Source: Lachnospiraceae bacterium
GTDB lineage: Bacteria; Bacillota; Clostridia; Lachnospirales; Lachnospiraceae
Assembly: GCA_022796475.1 (NCBI GenBank)
Contig: JAAWIS010000011.1
Coordinates: forward strand, 1-58,100
Reading direction: 5' to 3'
DNA length: 58,100 nucleotides
Shown: piece by piece, positions 31,832 through 40,409 of the stretch
How the letters are laid out: the number at the start of each line of letters is the position of its first letter
How positions within the stretch are numbered: the first letter of the stretch is position 1
The notes under the pieces: generated by a model
The model's input: only the letters and a program-made list of their open reading frames with translations
Database searches by the model: none
Told to the model about the DNA's origin: nothing
Translations under genes and position numbers: made by a program

Positions 31832-31860
31832 TTGATTTTTCGGGAGATTAGGGTTAAAAT
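31832..31860 (+). promoter_or_regulatory. Promoter of lgt-spo0E
   Basis: TTGATT (31832-31837), 17-bp spacer, TAAAAT (31855-31860). The start would lie near 31867, 28 nt before the lgt ATG. Confidence 0.6.
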
Positions 31861-31894
31861 GTAAGAAGCTCAAAGGCGGAGAGGAGTATTACAT

Positions 31895-32776
31895 ATGACA
31901 TCAAATGGAGCAGATTTAAGCTTCGTTAATCTGGGAATAACTATTGGACATCTTCGGAATGATATCACCATATTCGGTTTCCGGATCGCGTTTTACGGTA
32001 TTATCATCGGATGCGGAATGCTGGCTGGTATTTGGCTTGCCCAGAAAGATGCAAAAAGAAGGGGACAGGATCCGGAACTGTACCTGGATTTTGCATTATA
32101 TGCGATTATTTTTGCAATTATCGGAGCCAGGATGTATTACGTTTTGTTTGAATGGGACGCATACAAAGATGACCTGTTTCAAGTTTTTAACCTGAGGGCT
32201 GGGGGATTGGCTATTTACGGCGGGGTAATTGGCGCAGTGTTGACCCTGATTATTTTTTCCAGGATTCGGAAACAATCTTTCTTTTCGATGGCGGACACCG
32301 GTGTTTTAGGTCTGGTATTAGGCCAGGTGATAGGACGCTGGGGAAATTTTTTTAACTGCGAAGCATTTGGCGGATATACGGAAAGTCTTCTGGCTATGCG
32401 GATTAAAAAATCTCTTGTAAATCCGTCTATGATATCACAGGAGCTCCAGGATCATATGATTGTGGAGCAGGGCGTGGAGTATATCCAGGTACATCCAACA
32501 TTTCTTTATGAGTCCCTTTGGAATCTGTGCCTTCTGATTTTTATGCTGTGGTATCGGAAACAAAAGAAATTTGACGGAGAGATGCTTTTTATTTATTTAC
32601 TCGGTTACGGATTAGGAAGAAGCTGGATTGAAGGCCTTCGAACGGATCAGCTTCTGCTTTTTAAAACCGGGCTTCCGGTTTCTCAATGCCTGTCCATCGT
32701 TCTCGCAGTAGGTGCTGCCTGTCTCCTGATTTGGAAACACAAGCAATTAAGAGTTGGAGAAGAGGAAAGCATATGA
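31895..32776 (+). CDS. lgt: Prolipoprotein diacylglyceryl transferase
   Basis: The 293-aa multi-spanning enzyme attaches diacylglycerol to the lipobox cysteine of prolipoproteins. Landmarks are 'FRIAFYGIIIGCGMLAGIWLA', 'YDFALYAIIFAIIGARMYYV'-like segment near 70 (here DFALYAIIFAIIGARMYYV), 'LRAGGLAIYGGVIGAV' and the Lgt signature 'GQVIGRWGNFFNCEAFG'. Later come 'HPTFLYESLWNL' and 'GRSWIEGLRTDQL'. It has about seven membrane spans. GAGAGGAG lies ahead of the ATG. Its stop overlaps the next ATG (ATGA). A natural client in this window is the BMP lipoprotein. Confidence 0.95.
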   Translation: MTSNGADLSFVNLGITIGHLRNDITIFGFRIAFYGIIIGCGMLAGIWLAQKDAKRRGQDPELYLDFALYAIIFAIIGARMYYVLFEWDAYKDDLFQVFNLRAGGLAIYGGVIGAVLTLIIFSRIRKQSFFSMADTGVLGLVLGQVIGRWGNFFNCEAFGGYTESLLAMRIKKSLVNPSMISQELQDHMIVEQGVEYIQVHPTFLYESLWNLCLLIFMLWYRKQKKFDGEMLFIYLLGYGLGRSWIEGLRTDQLLLFKTGLPVSQCLSIVLAVGAACLLIWKHKQLRVGEEESI

Positions 32777-32931
32777 AGAATCTATCAAAAAATGAATTAA
32801 TTGAACAGATAGAATTGGCAAGAAAAGTATTAAATACCAGTATTGATGAAGGTGAAGATTATCAGCAGATTTATCAGTACAGCGTAGAATTAGACAGTTT
32901 AATTGAACAGTATATTATAGCAGGTTTTTGA
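32773..32931 (+). CDS. Spo0E-like aspartyl-phosphate phosphatase (52 aa)
   Basis: The 52-aa protein MKNLSKNELIEQIELARK... has the Spo0E-like two-helix pattern with the signature 'YSVELDSLIEQY' (SxxLDxLI). Family members dephosphorylate the master sporulation regulator Spo0A~P. It overlaps the lgt stop by ATGA, with GAGGAAAG upstream, so it is translated from the lgt transcript. Its length is typical of Spo0E-like proteins (50-85 aa). A terminator follows at 33024-33064. The tie to Spo0A is inferred from the family. Confidence 0.82.
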   Translation: MKNLSKNELIEQIELARKVLNTSIDEGEDYQQIYQYSVELDSLIEQYIIAGF

Positions 32932-33023
32932 ATCATAAAAACTGTGGCACATCTGATGAAAAGCAATTTTTAAACACGCTCAATACCATATCAATATTAG
33001 ATTGATGGAAGACAAAAAGCAAA

Positions 33024-33067
33024 AAATAAGGCCGGGAATGGAAGACAAATTCCCGGTCTTATTTTTT
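33024..33067 (+). terminator. Intrinsic terminator of lgt-spo0E
   Basis: AAATAAGGCCGGGAAT (33024-33039) pairs with ATTCCCGGTCTTATTT (33049-33064) with one G-U pair, followed by further T. Confidence 0.88.
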
Positions 33068-33200
33068 TGCTCTAAAATGTATATTTTATGCAGAAACAGC
33101 GAGAAAGTTTTATTGTTCCACAGGTTATTAACAGTACTGCAAATTCCTTTTTGCCGTAAGGAGAACAAGCAGCCTTTTTAATCCTTTTGCAAAAAATACC

Positions 33201-33229
33201 TTGCTATTTTGTAGTGAATGTAATAAAAT
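33201..33229 (+). promoter_or_regulatory. Promoter of the dcw cluster
   Basis: TTGCTA (33201-33206), 17-bp spacer, TAAAAT (33224-33229). The start is predicted near 33236, directly ahead of the MraZ-type boxes. The -35 region reads TTGCTATTTT, as at the ftsZ promoter. Confidence 0.75.
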
Positions 33230-33239
33230 GAATATACAG

Positions 33240-33275
33240 GTGGTGGAAAGTGGTAGAATGTGGGACAAAGGGGTA
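33240..33275 (+). promoter_or_regulatory. MraZ-type operator: four direct repeats at 10-bp intervals
   Basis: GTGG occurs at 33240, 33250 and 33260, and GGGG at 33270, each exactly 10 bp apart and just after the predicted start site. MraZ is known to bind GTGGG-type direct repeats of this periodicity upstream of its own gene, so this is probably an autorepression site. Confidence 0.8.
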
Positions 33276-33281
33276 GCCAAG

Positions 33282-33299
33282 TGGATTTGATCAAATCCA
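33282..33299. promoter_or_regulatory. Perfect 18-bp palindrome in the mraZ leader
   Basis: TGGATTTGATCAAATCCA is a perfect inverted repeat lying between the MraZ boxes and the mraZ start. It could be a second operator or an mRNA hairpin. I recognise no binding protein. Confidence 0.55.
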
Positions 33300-33362
33300 G
33301 CCAGATATGCGGGATCATATTTGGGGTGGTTGGCTGTATGGAATGGATGCCAGGTGATAGAT

Positions 33363-33788
33363 ATGTTCATGGGTGAGTACAATCATACAGTAGACGCGAA
33401 GGGGCGCGTAATCGTTCCTTCTAAGTTCAGGGAGCAGCTAGGAGATGTATTCGTGGTTACGAAAGGATTGGACGGCTGCTTATTTGCGTATGAAAATACT
33501 GAGTGGAAAGCCCTGGAAGAAAAACTTCACTCCCTGCCCCTTACCAATGCCAATGCCAGAAAGTTCTCAAGGTTTTTCCTGGCAGGAGCTACCTCCTGTG
33601 AAGTAGACAAGCAGGGAAGAATCCTTCTCCCCTCAGTCCTTCGGGAATTTGCGGGGATTGAAAAGGATGCGGTACTGGTTGGAGTAGGAAGCCGGATTGA
33701 AATATGGGCGAAAAACCGCTGGCTGGAAGCGAATTCCTATGATGATATGGAAGAGATTGCGGAAAATATGGAAGGATTGGGAATTTGA
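33363..33788 (+). CDS. mraZ: Transcriptional regulator MraZ
   Basis: The 141-aa protein has two SpoVT/AbrB-like beta-barrel repeats: '[20 protein letters not shown]' and '[24 protein letters not shown]', both with the DxxGRhhhP motif. MraZ binds DNA upstream of the dcw cluster and represses it. ATG 33363 is used because 'MFMGEYNH' is the usual clostridial beginning; ATG 33369 is possible. An in-frame ATG at 33321 has no family support. Its stop overlaps the rsmH start (TGATG). Confidence 0.95.
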   Translation: MFMGEYNHTVDAKGRVIVPSKFREQLGDVFVVTKGLDGCLFAYENTEWKALEEKLHSLPLTNANARKFSRFFLAGATSCEVDKQGRILLPSVLREFAGIEKDAVLVGVGSRIEIWAKNRWLEANSYDDMEEIAENMEGLGI

Positions 33789-34723
33789 TGGAGTTTCAGC
33801 ATAAGTCAGTTCTGCTTTACGAAACAATTGACAGCTTACATGTGAAACCGGATGGCATTTATGTAGACGGCACATTAGGCGGAGGAGGGCATGCATATGA
33901 ACTGTGCAGCCGTCTGAACAGGAACGGAAGACTAATTGGAATCGATCAGGATGAAGCAGCAATTCAGGCAGCATCTCAGAGGCTGAAAGAATTTGGAAGC
34001 CAGGTAACCATAGTCAGAAATAATTATTCCCGGATGCCAGAGGTGCTGGAACGGTTAAAGGTTGGGAAGGTAGATGGGATTTACTTGGATTTAGGCGTTT
34101 CTTCTTATCAGTTGGATACACCGGAGAGAGGATTTACATACCGGGAAGATGTCACCCTGGATATGAGAATGGATCAAAGAAACCAAAGGACGGCTGCAGA
34201 TATTGTAAATACCTACAGCGAGATGGAATTGTACCGGGTAATCCGGGATTACGGTGAAGATAAATTTGCAAAAAATATAGCAAAACATATTGTAAAAAGA
34301 CGGCAGGAAAAGCCGGTTAAAACTACGGGAGATCTGATTGATGCCATTAAAGCGGCAATACCAGCTAAAGTACGGGCGGCAGGAGGCCATCCGGCGAAAC
34401 AGACCTTTCAGGCAATTCGGATTGAACTGAACGGGGAACTTACGGTGCTGAAGGAGTCACTTGACTGGATGATCGATCTTTTAAATCCGGGAGGGCGCCT
34501 TTGTATCATTACCTTCCATTCGTTAGAGGATCGAATTGTAAAAAACAAATTTCGGGAACAGGAACATCCATGTATCTGCCCGCCGGAGTTTCCAGTATGT
34601 GTCTGCGGGAGGGAAAGCAGGGGAAAGGTGATTACCAGAAAGCCGATTGTTCCCACAAAAGAAGAAGAAAGGGAAAACAAACGCTCCAAAAGCGCAAAGC
34701 TGAGGGTTTTTGAGCGGAAATAA
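33788..34723 (+). CDS. rsmH: 16S rRNA (cytosine1402-N4)-methyltransferase
   Basis: The 311-aa SAM-dependent methyltransferase modifies C1402 in the 30S P site. Motifs are '[13 protein letters not shown]', '[21 protein letters not shown]' (SAM site), '[15 protein letters not shown]', and the conserved '[14 protein letters not shown]'. C-terminal cysteines in '[13 protein letters not shown]' fit the known zinc-like cluster of RsmH. ATG 33788 overlaps the mraZ stop by one base. It is the second gene of the dcw operon. Confidence 0.96.
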   Translation: MEFQHKSVLLYETIDSLHVKPDGIYVDGTLGGGGHAYELCSRLNRNGRLIGIDQDEAAIQAASQRLKEFGSQVTIVRNNYSRMPEVLERLKVGKVDGIYLDLGVSSYQLDTPERGFTYREDVTLDMRMDQRNQRTAADIVNTYSEMELYRVIRDYGEDKFAKNIAKHIVKRRQEKPVKTTGDLIDAIKAAIPAKVRAAGGHPAKQTFQAIRIELNGELTVLKESLDWMIDLLNPGGRLCIITFHSLEDRIVKNKFREQEHPCICPPEFPVCVCGRESRGKVITRKPIVPTKEEERENKRSKSAKLRVFERK

Positions 34724-34784
34724 GCTGGGATGATAAATCAGGTACTGAAAAGAGTACTCATACAAAGATAGGAGGAAACCTGAC

Positions 34785-35264
34785 ATGGCTGAAAAAAGGA
34801 ATTCGAATTACACCAGGGAATACGTTGACGGGAACACTGTTCGGAAATTACGGCCGGAACAGGTTCCTGTTAAAAGGGAAGCGGAATCAAAAAAACGCCG
34901 GAAAGTAAACTACACAGTCAGACGAAATCAGGAGAAAGCCCTTCAGATTAATCTGCCCCATCTTCTGATGCTTACGGCAGCGGCGATCTGTATGTTATAC
35001 TTGTGTGTAACTTACCTGCAGGTACAGTCTTCGATTACTTCACGGATGCATAACATTGAACAGTCTGAAAAAGAGCTGGAGGTATTAAAGTCAGAAAATG
35101 ATGCCCTGGAAACCAGCATTAATACTTATGTGGATTTGGATTATGTGTACGAAGTCGCGACAGAGGAATTGGGTATGGTGTATGCCAATAAGGATCAGGT
35201 TATCATGTATAACAGAACAGAAAGTGAGTATGTAAGACAGTATGATGACATCCCAAAATACTAA
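34785..35264 (+). CDS. FtsL-like cell division protein
   Basis: The 159-aa bitopic protein has a basic cytoplasmic N-terminus (residues 1-60), one membrane segment ('LPHLLMLTAAAICMLYLCVTYLQV', about 63-86) and an extracytoplasmic coiled coil ('HNIEQSEKELEVLKSENDAL'). This is the FtsL/septum formation initiator layout, and its place between rsmH and the first PBP is the normal ftsL position. It would join FtsB/FtsQ in the divisome. AGGAGG lies upstream. Its last 23 nt overlap the next gene. Confidence 0.85.
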   Translation: MAEKRNSNYTREYVDGNTVRKLRPEQVPVKREAESKKRRKVNYTVRRNQEKALQINLPHLLMLTAAAICMLYLCVTYLQVQSSITSRMHNIEQSEKELEVLKSENDALETSINTYVDLDYVYEVATEELGMVYANKDQVIMYNRTESEYVRQYDDIPKY

Positions 35265-37497
35265 GCGGCCGGGGAAGAAGAATCAGAAAGGCGGCCCGAA
35301 GCTATTTGTGACATACATGCAGGAAAAGCTGGCGGTTACTGTAATGGTAATTACGCTGGCTTTATTTGCATTAGTTATAATCCTTTATAATATTGCCAGA
35401 ACCAAGCAGGACGACTACTCAAAAATCGTTTTGTCCCAGCAAGAGTATGACAGCCGTGTCATTCCTTTTCGGAGAGGTGACATTGTAGACAGAAACGGAA
35501 CGTTTTTGGCTACCAGTGAGAAGGTTTATAATTTGATTTTGGATCCGAAACAGATTATGTCAGATGCGGAATCGTATTTGGAACCCACATTAAACGCATT
35601 GTCACAGGTGTTTCAGTATGATGCAGGCGAAATCCGCACCTTGATTGAAAATCGGAAAGAGATAGCATACGTCCGCTATGCCAGACAGCTTTCTTATGAT
35701 GAAAAAGTGGCGTTCGAAACCTTAAAAACCCAGATGAATGAGGGGTACAGCAAAAGCGGCGCAAAGGAACGGGTAAAAGGTGTTTGGTTTGAGGACGAAT
35801 ACAGAAGGATTTACCCTTACAATTCCTTAGCCTGCAATGTAATCGGCTTTACCCAGGGCGACGGGGCAGGCAGCGGAGGGATTGAACAGTATTACAATGA
35901 TTCCTTAAAAGGAATTAACGGAAGAGAATACGGATATTTAAATGAGGAAACCAACTTAGAGCGGGTAATTAAGCCGGCTTCCAATGGGAATACCATTGTA
36001 TCTACCATAGATGTCAATATCCAGAAGATTGCGGAAAAATATATTGATGAGTGGGAAAGTACCACAGGCAGCGATATGAGCGCTGCGATTGTGATGGATC
36101 CCAATAACGGGGAAGTACTGGCTATGACCAATAAAAACCGTTTCGATTTAAACAATCCCCGGGAGTTAAATGGACGCTATACAGAAGCAGAGATCCAGGA
36201 ATTTGGGATTCAGGAAGCCATAGACGATTACCGCCGGAAAAACCCGGATGCAGAAAGGCTTACAGAGGATCAGGTAACAGAACACTACAGCAGCGAGGAA
36301 ATCCGGTCATTAGGCACCCAGGTAGCCTGGAATAAGGTTTGGAGGAATTTTTGCGTCAGCGATACGTATGAGCCAGGATCTCCCCAGAAAATTTTTACTA
36401 TAGCCACATGCTTAGAGGAGGGGGTGCTTTCTGGCAGTGAAAGTTTCTTATGTGATGGCTATCAGGAAGTGGGAGGCTGGAAGATCCGGTGTGTAAACCG
36501 AAACGGACATGGGATGCAGACTATTCCGGAAACCCTGATGAATTCCTGCAACGATGCTATGATGCAGATGGCGGCCATGATGGGGAAAGAACGGTTTTCA
36601 AAGTATCAGTATATGTTTGGTTTTGGCGCCAGAACAGGGATTGACCTGCCTGGGGAAGCAGAAACCAGCACCCTGGTCCGCAGCGGGGAGGATATGCGTT
36701 CCTCTGATTTAGCTACCAATTCCTTCGGCCAAAATTATAACTGTACAATGATTCAGATGGCAGCCGCTTACTGCTCCGTTATTAACGGAGGCTCCTACTA
36801 TGAACCTCATGTAGTAAAGCAGATTTTAAATGAACGGGGTTCTGTGGTAGAAAAAATAGAACCGAAACTGGTGCGGGAAACGGTTTCGGAAACAACAGCA
36901 AATTATATAAAAGATGCTCTTTTCCGGACTGTGGCAGAAGGCACCGGAAAGGCAGCGCAGGTAGATGGATATCAAGTAGGCGGAAAAACGGGAACTGCTG
37001 AAAAGTATCCCAGAGAGGATAAAAATTATCTGGTTTCTTTTGTTGGATTTGCCCCGGTGGATGATCCCCAGGTATTGGTTTATGTGGTAATTGATGTGCC
37101 TCATGTGGAAAAAAAGGACCAGCCTCACAGCTCTTACGCCACAAAAGTAGTTCAGCAGATTTTAGCAGATGTACTTCCTTACAGGGGTGTATTTCCGGAT
37201 CAGGAACTTTATGAAACGCCGGAAGAAGTTGAAAACCAACTGCCTGAGGAAGAGGGGATTACTTCCGGCACAACGGTTCCGGATGAATCCCAGCCAGAGG
37301 AAACACAGCCGGAAACAAAGGTATATGAAACAGACGAGTATATTATTCCGGACGAAGAATCTTTGCTTCCGTCAGATATGTCTGGTTCGGAAGGGGAAGC
37401 AGAAAGCCAGACAGAGGAAGGAGCCGGCCAGGAGGATGACAGTCCTCAGGTTGGCCTTCCGGGAAGCCCTCCGGGCCAGGGAGGGGAAGAGCCATAG
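35242..37497 (+). CDS. Class B penicillin-binding protein (FtsI/SpoVD-like), first of two
   Basis: The 751-aa transpeptidase cross-links septal or spore peptidoglycan. It has a short basic N-terminus, one membrane anchor (about 33-52), a PBP dimerisation domain ('IPFRRGDIVDRNGTFLATS') and a transpeptidase domain. The SxxK motif is SPQK (about Ser380/Lys383) rather than the usual STFK. SxN is SCN (about 435), and KTG is KTGTAEK (about 582). The C-terminal 90 residues are Glu/Pro/Ser/Gly-rich without PASTA repeats. The start overlaps ftsL and has a weak site, so translation is probably coupled. All catalytic residues are present. Confidence 0.92.
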   Translation: MMTSQNTKRPGKKNQKGGPKLFVTYMQEKLAVTVMVITLALFALVIILYNIARTKQDDYSKIVLSQQEYDSRVIPFRRGDIVDRNGTFLATSEKVYNLILDPKQIMSDAESYLEPTLNALSQVFQYDAGEIRTLIENRKEIAYVRYARQLSYDEKVAFETLKTQMNEGYSKSGAKERVKGVWFEDEYRRIYPYNSLACNVIGFTQGDGAGSGGIEQYYNDSLKGINGREYGYLNEETNLERVIKPASNGNTIVSTIDVNIQKIAEKYIDEWESTTGSDMSAAIVMDPNNGEVLAMTNKNRFDLNNPRELNGRYTEAEIQEFGIQEAIDDYRRKNPDAERLTEDQVTEHYSSEEIRSLGTQVAWNKVWRNFCVSDTYEPGSPQKIFTIATCLEEGVLSGSESFLCDGYQEVGGWKIRCVNRNGHGMQTIPETLMNSCNDAMMQMAAMMGKERFSKYQYMFGFGARTGIDLPGEAETSTLVRSGEDMRSSDLATNSFGQNYNCTMIQMAAAYCSVINGGSYYEPHVVKQILNERGSVVEKIEPKLVRETVSETTANYIKDALFRTVAEGTGKAAQVDGYQVGGKTGTAEKYPREDKNYLVSFVGFAPVDDPQVLVYVVIDVPHVEKKDQPHSSYATKVVQQILADVLPYRGVFPDQELYETPEEVENQLPEEEGITSGTTVPDESQPEETQPETKVYETDEYIIPDEESLLPSDMSGSEGEAESQTEEGAGQEDDSPQVGLPGSPPGQGGEEP

Positions 37498-37585
37498 CCT
37501 GACATTTAGCAGGCCTATATTGGTATAAGCTATACATAAACAGCCCGGCAGATTCATATAATGAACAAAAAGACAGGAGCCGGGC

Positions 37586-39328
37586 ATGAATGAAAATCAA
37601 ACCTGTCACAGGGGGAAAGTAGCCGTTCTCTATTTCCTGTTATCGATTATGATGATTGGATTAGCAGGACGGCTTTTTTATCTGATGATATTTCGTTCCC
37701 AGTATTACATGGCAAAAGCAGAAGATCTGCACCAGAGAGAGAGGACCATTAAGGCAGCCAGGGGACGGATTCTGGACAGAAACGGAATCGTCCTGGCAGA
37801 TAACCGGACGGTATGTACCATATCTGTTATCCATAACCAGGTAAAGGAGCCTGAAAAAGTGATCCAAATTTTATGTGATGAGCTGGAACTGGATCAGGAA
37901 GCGGTTCGGAAAAAGGTAGAAAAAAGAAGCTCCCGGGAGGTGATTGCCACTAATGTGGAAAAAGATCTTGGAGATAAGGTAAGAAGCTGGGGACTGGCTG
38001 GGATAAAGGTAGACGAAGACTATAAGCGGTACTATCCATATGACAGCCTGGCTTCTAAAGTGCTGGGGTTTACCGGAGGCGATAATCAGGGAATTATCGG
38101 CCTGGAAGTTAAGTATGAGCCCTATTTAAAAGGAACCAATGGAACCATTCTGAGTATGGCCGACGCAGCCGGAGTGGAGCTGGAAAATGGAAAAGAGGAG
38201 CGCATTGAGCCAGTGGCCGGCAATGATCTGATTACCAGTCTGGATATCAATATCCAGCAGTATGCCCAGCAGTTAGCCTACGAAACTATGGAAAAGAAGA
38301 ATGCAAAAGGCGTTTCCATCCTGGTAATGAACCCTCAGAATGGCGAGATTCTGGCTTTGGTGAATGTACCGGAGTTTAATCTAAACGATCCGTTTACATT
38401 GGATCAGAACCTGGTAAGCGAAGCGGCAAAACAAAAGGCAGCAGAAGAGGCTGCTTTGGGGATGGATAACCAGGAACGGCGAAACCGGATGTGGCGCAAC
38501 AGTTGTGTCAGTGATACCTATGAGCCAGGCTCTACTTTCAAAATTATAACGGCTGCCGCCGGACTGGAAGCGGATGTGGTAAAGCTGGAAGATAGATTTT
38601 CCTGCCCCGGCTTCCGGATCGTAGAGGACAGAAAAATACGATGCCACAAAACAGGAGGACATGGAGGGGAAAACTTTCTTCAAGGGATGATGAATTCCTG
38701 CAATCCGGTGCTTATCGATGTTGGTCAAAGGCTTGGGGTTGAACAGTATTATCAGTATTTTGAACAATTCGGATTAAAGGGAAAAACTGGAATCGATATT
38801 CCGGGAGAGGCCGCTACGATTATGCATAAGAAAGAGAATATTGGTCCGGTAGAATTGGCAACCGTTTCCTTTGGGCAGTCATTCCAGATTACCCCAGTAC
38901 AGCTTATAGCAACCGTATCTTCTATTATCAATGGAGGAAGACGTGTAACGCCGCATTTTGGAGTAGAGGCAAGATCAGCAGATCATACCTGGATCCGGGA
39001 ATTTACCTATCCCCTTGGCCAGCAGATTTTATCAGAAGAAACCAGTGAAACAATGCGGTTTATTTTAGAACAGGTGGTGGCAGAAGGCAGCGGAAAAAAA
39101 GCGGCTGTAGAGGGATTTCGCATCGGAGGAAAGACTGCTACATCAGAAAAGCTTCCCAGAAGCTTAAAAAAGTATATTTCATCTTTTATCGGGTTTGCTC
39201 CGGCTGATAATCCTAACGTAATTGCGCTGATAACCATTGATGAACCGGAAGGGATCTACTATGGAGGAACGATTGCAGCTCCGGTAATCGCAGATTTATT
39301 CCGGAATATTCTTCCGGTTGTTTCCTGA
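37586..39328 (+). CDS. Class B penicillin-binding protein (FtsI/SpoVD-like), second of two
   Basis: The 580-aa transpeptidase has one N-terminal membrane segment (about 10-32), a dimerisation domain ('TIKAARGRILDRNGIVLADN') and a transpeptidase domain with 'YEPGSTFKIITAAAG' (Ser316/Lys319) and SCN (about 371). The third motif is KTATSEK (516-518) where KTG is normal. It carries no PASTA domain. One of this pair probably serves vegetative septation and the other spore cortex (SpoVD role), but sequence alone does not say which. AGGAG lies upstream of the ATG. Confidence 0.92.
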   Translation: MNENQTCHRGKVAVLYFLLSIMMIGLAGRLFYLMIFRSQYYMAKAEDLHQRERTIKAARGRILDRNGIVLADNRTVCTISVIHNQVKEPEKVIQILCDELELDQEAVRKKVEKRSSREVIATNVEKDLGDKVRSWGLAGIKVDEDYKRYYPYDSLASKVLGFTGGDNQGIIGLEVKYEPYLKGTNGTILSMADAAGVELENGKEERIEPVAGNDLITSLDINIQQYAQQLAYETMEKKNAKGVSILVMNPQNGEILALVNVPEFNLNDPFTLDQNLVSEAAKQKAAEEAALGMDNQERRNRMWRNSCVSDTYEPGSTFKIITAAAGLEADVVKLEDRFSCPGFRIVEDRKIRCHKTGGHGGENFLQGMMNSCNPVLIDVGQRLGVEQYYQYFEQFGLKGKTGIDIPGEAATIMHKKENIGPVELATVSFGQSFQITPVQLIATVSSIINGGRRVTPHFGVEARSADHTWIREFTYPLGQQILSEETSETMRFILEQVVAEGSGKKAAVEGFRIGGKTATSEKLPRSLKKYISSFIGFAPADNPNVIALITIDEPEGIYYGGTIAAPVIADLFRNILPVVS

Positions 39329-39336
39329 GATTACAG

Positions 39337-39365
39337 TTGATTATTCACGGAAAAAGACGTATACT
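39337..39365 (+). promoter_or_regulatory. Internal dcw promoter ahead of mraY
   Basis: TTGATT (39337-39342), 17-bp spacer, TATACT (39360-39365), in the 100-nt gap between the second PBP gene and mraY. An ATTCACG/CGTGAAT inverted repeat (39343-39349/39392-39398) spans it. Confidence 0.55.
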
Positions 39366-39428
39366 ACTTAATAACTCCTGCGGTAATAACGCGTGAATCT
39401 TATTATACATAAGAAGTTGAGGTGTCAT

Positions 39429-40397
39429 ATGATTAATGAAACAATTTTAGCCATTATTATAGCATTTGCCATCAGTGCGATTTTATGCCCGGTGGTTATC
39501 CCATTTCTTCATAAGCTGAAATTTGGTCAGCAGGTTCGGGAGGAAGGTCCGCAGGCCCACTTAAAAAAACAGGGAACTCCTACCATGGGAGGGCTGATGA
39601 TCCTAACAAGCGTAATCATCACATCTCTGTTTTATATTCCAAGATATCCAAAAGTAATTCCCGTTTTATTCGTAACGGCAGGCTTTGGTATTATCGGCTT
39701 TTTGGATGATTATATCAAGATTGTGATGAAGCGGTCAGAAGGGCTTAAGCCAAAGCAGAAACTGATTGGCCAATGTGTGATTACTGGTATTTTTGCCTGG
39801 TATTTGGTAACCAGTAATGAAGTAGGGTGCGGGATGCTGATTCCGTTTACCGGCGGCTTCCAAGAGGGAATCTATTTGAATTTAGGGATTCTGTTTGTTC
39901 CTTCTGTATTTTTTATTGTTTTGGGAACGGACAATGGGGTGAATTTTACAGATGGTTTAGACGGCCTCTGCACCAGCGTAACGATTTTAGTTGCAACCTT
40001 TTTAACCATCATTTCCCTTGGGGAAGGAAGCGGGATCAGCCCAATTACCGGGGCTGTAGTGGGAAGTTTGTTAGGATTCCTGTTGTTTAATGTATATCCG
40101 GCTAAAGTTTTTATGGGAGATACAGGTTCCCTGGCATTAGGCGGTTTTGTGGCATCCAGCGCATTTATGCTTCAGATGCCGCTGTTTCTTGTAATTATCG
40201 GATTTATCTATCTGATTGAAGTGTTGTCGGTTATCATTCAGGTAACCTATTTTAAGAAAACCGGCGGGAAGAGGATCTTTAAGATGGCTCCGATCCATCA
40301 TCATTTCGAATTAAGCGGATGGTCGGAAACCAGGGTTGTTGCGGTGTTTGCTACCGTTACAGCCGTTCTCTGCATGGTGGCATACTTAGGATTATAG
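39429..40397 (+). CDS. mraY: Phospho-N-acetylmuramoyl-pentapeptide-transferase
   Basis: The 322-aa membrane enzyme makes lipid I from UDP-MurNAc-pentapeptide and undecaprenyl phosphate. Signature segments are 'GPQAHLKKQGTPTMGGLMIL', 'FGIIGFLDDYIKI' (catalytic Asp pair), 'GVNFTDGLDGLCTSVTIL', 'FMGDTGSLALGGF' and 'FKMAPIHHHFELSGWSE'. It has about ten membrane spans. ATG 39429 is chosen with GAGGTG upstream. The frame extends to 39393 without a site. It is 12 nt ahead of murD. Confidence 0.96.
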   Translation: MINETILAIIIAFAISAILCPVVIPFLHKLKFGQQVREEGPQAHLKKQGTPTMGGLMILTSVIITSLFYIPRYPKVIPVLFVTAGFGIIGFLDDYIKIVMKRSEGLKPKQKLIGQCVITGIFAWYLVTSNEVGCGMLIPFTGGFQEGIYLNLGILFVPSVFFIVLGTDNGVNFTDGLDGLCTSVTILVATFLTIISLGEGSGISPITGAVVGSLLGFLLFNVYPAKVFMGDTGSLALGGFVASSAFMLQMPLFLVIIGFIYLIEVLSVIIQVTYFKKTGGKRIFKMAPIHHHFELSGWSETRVVAVFATVTAVLCMVAYLGL

Positions 40398-40409
40398 GAG
40401 GGTGTTAGC

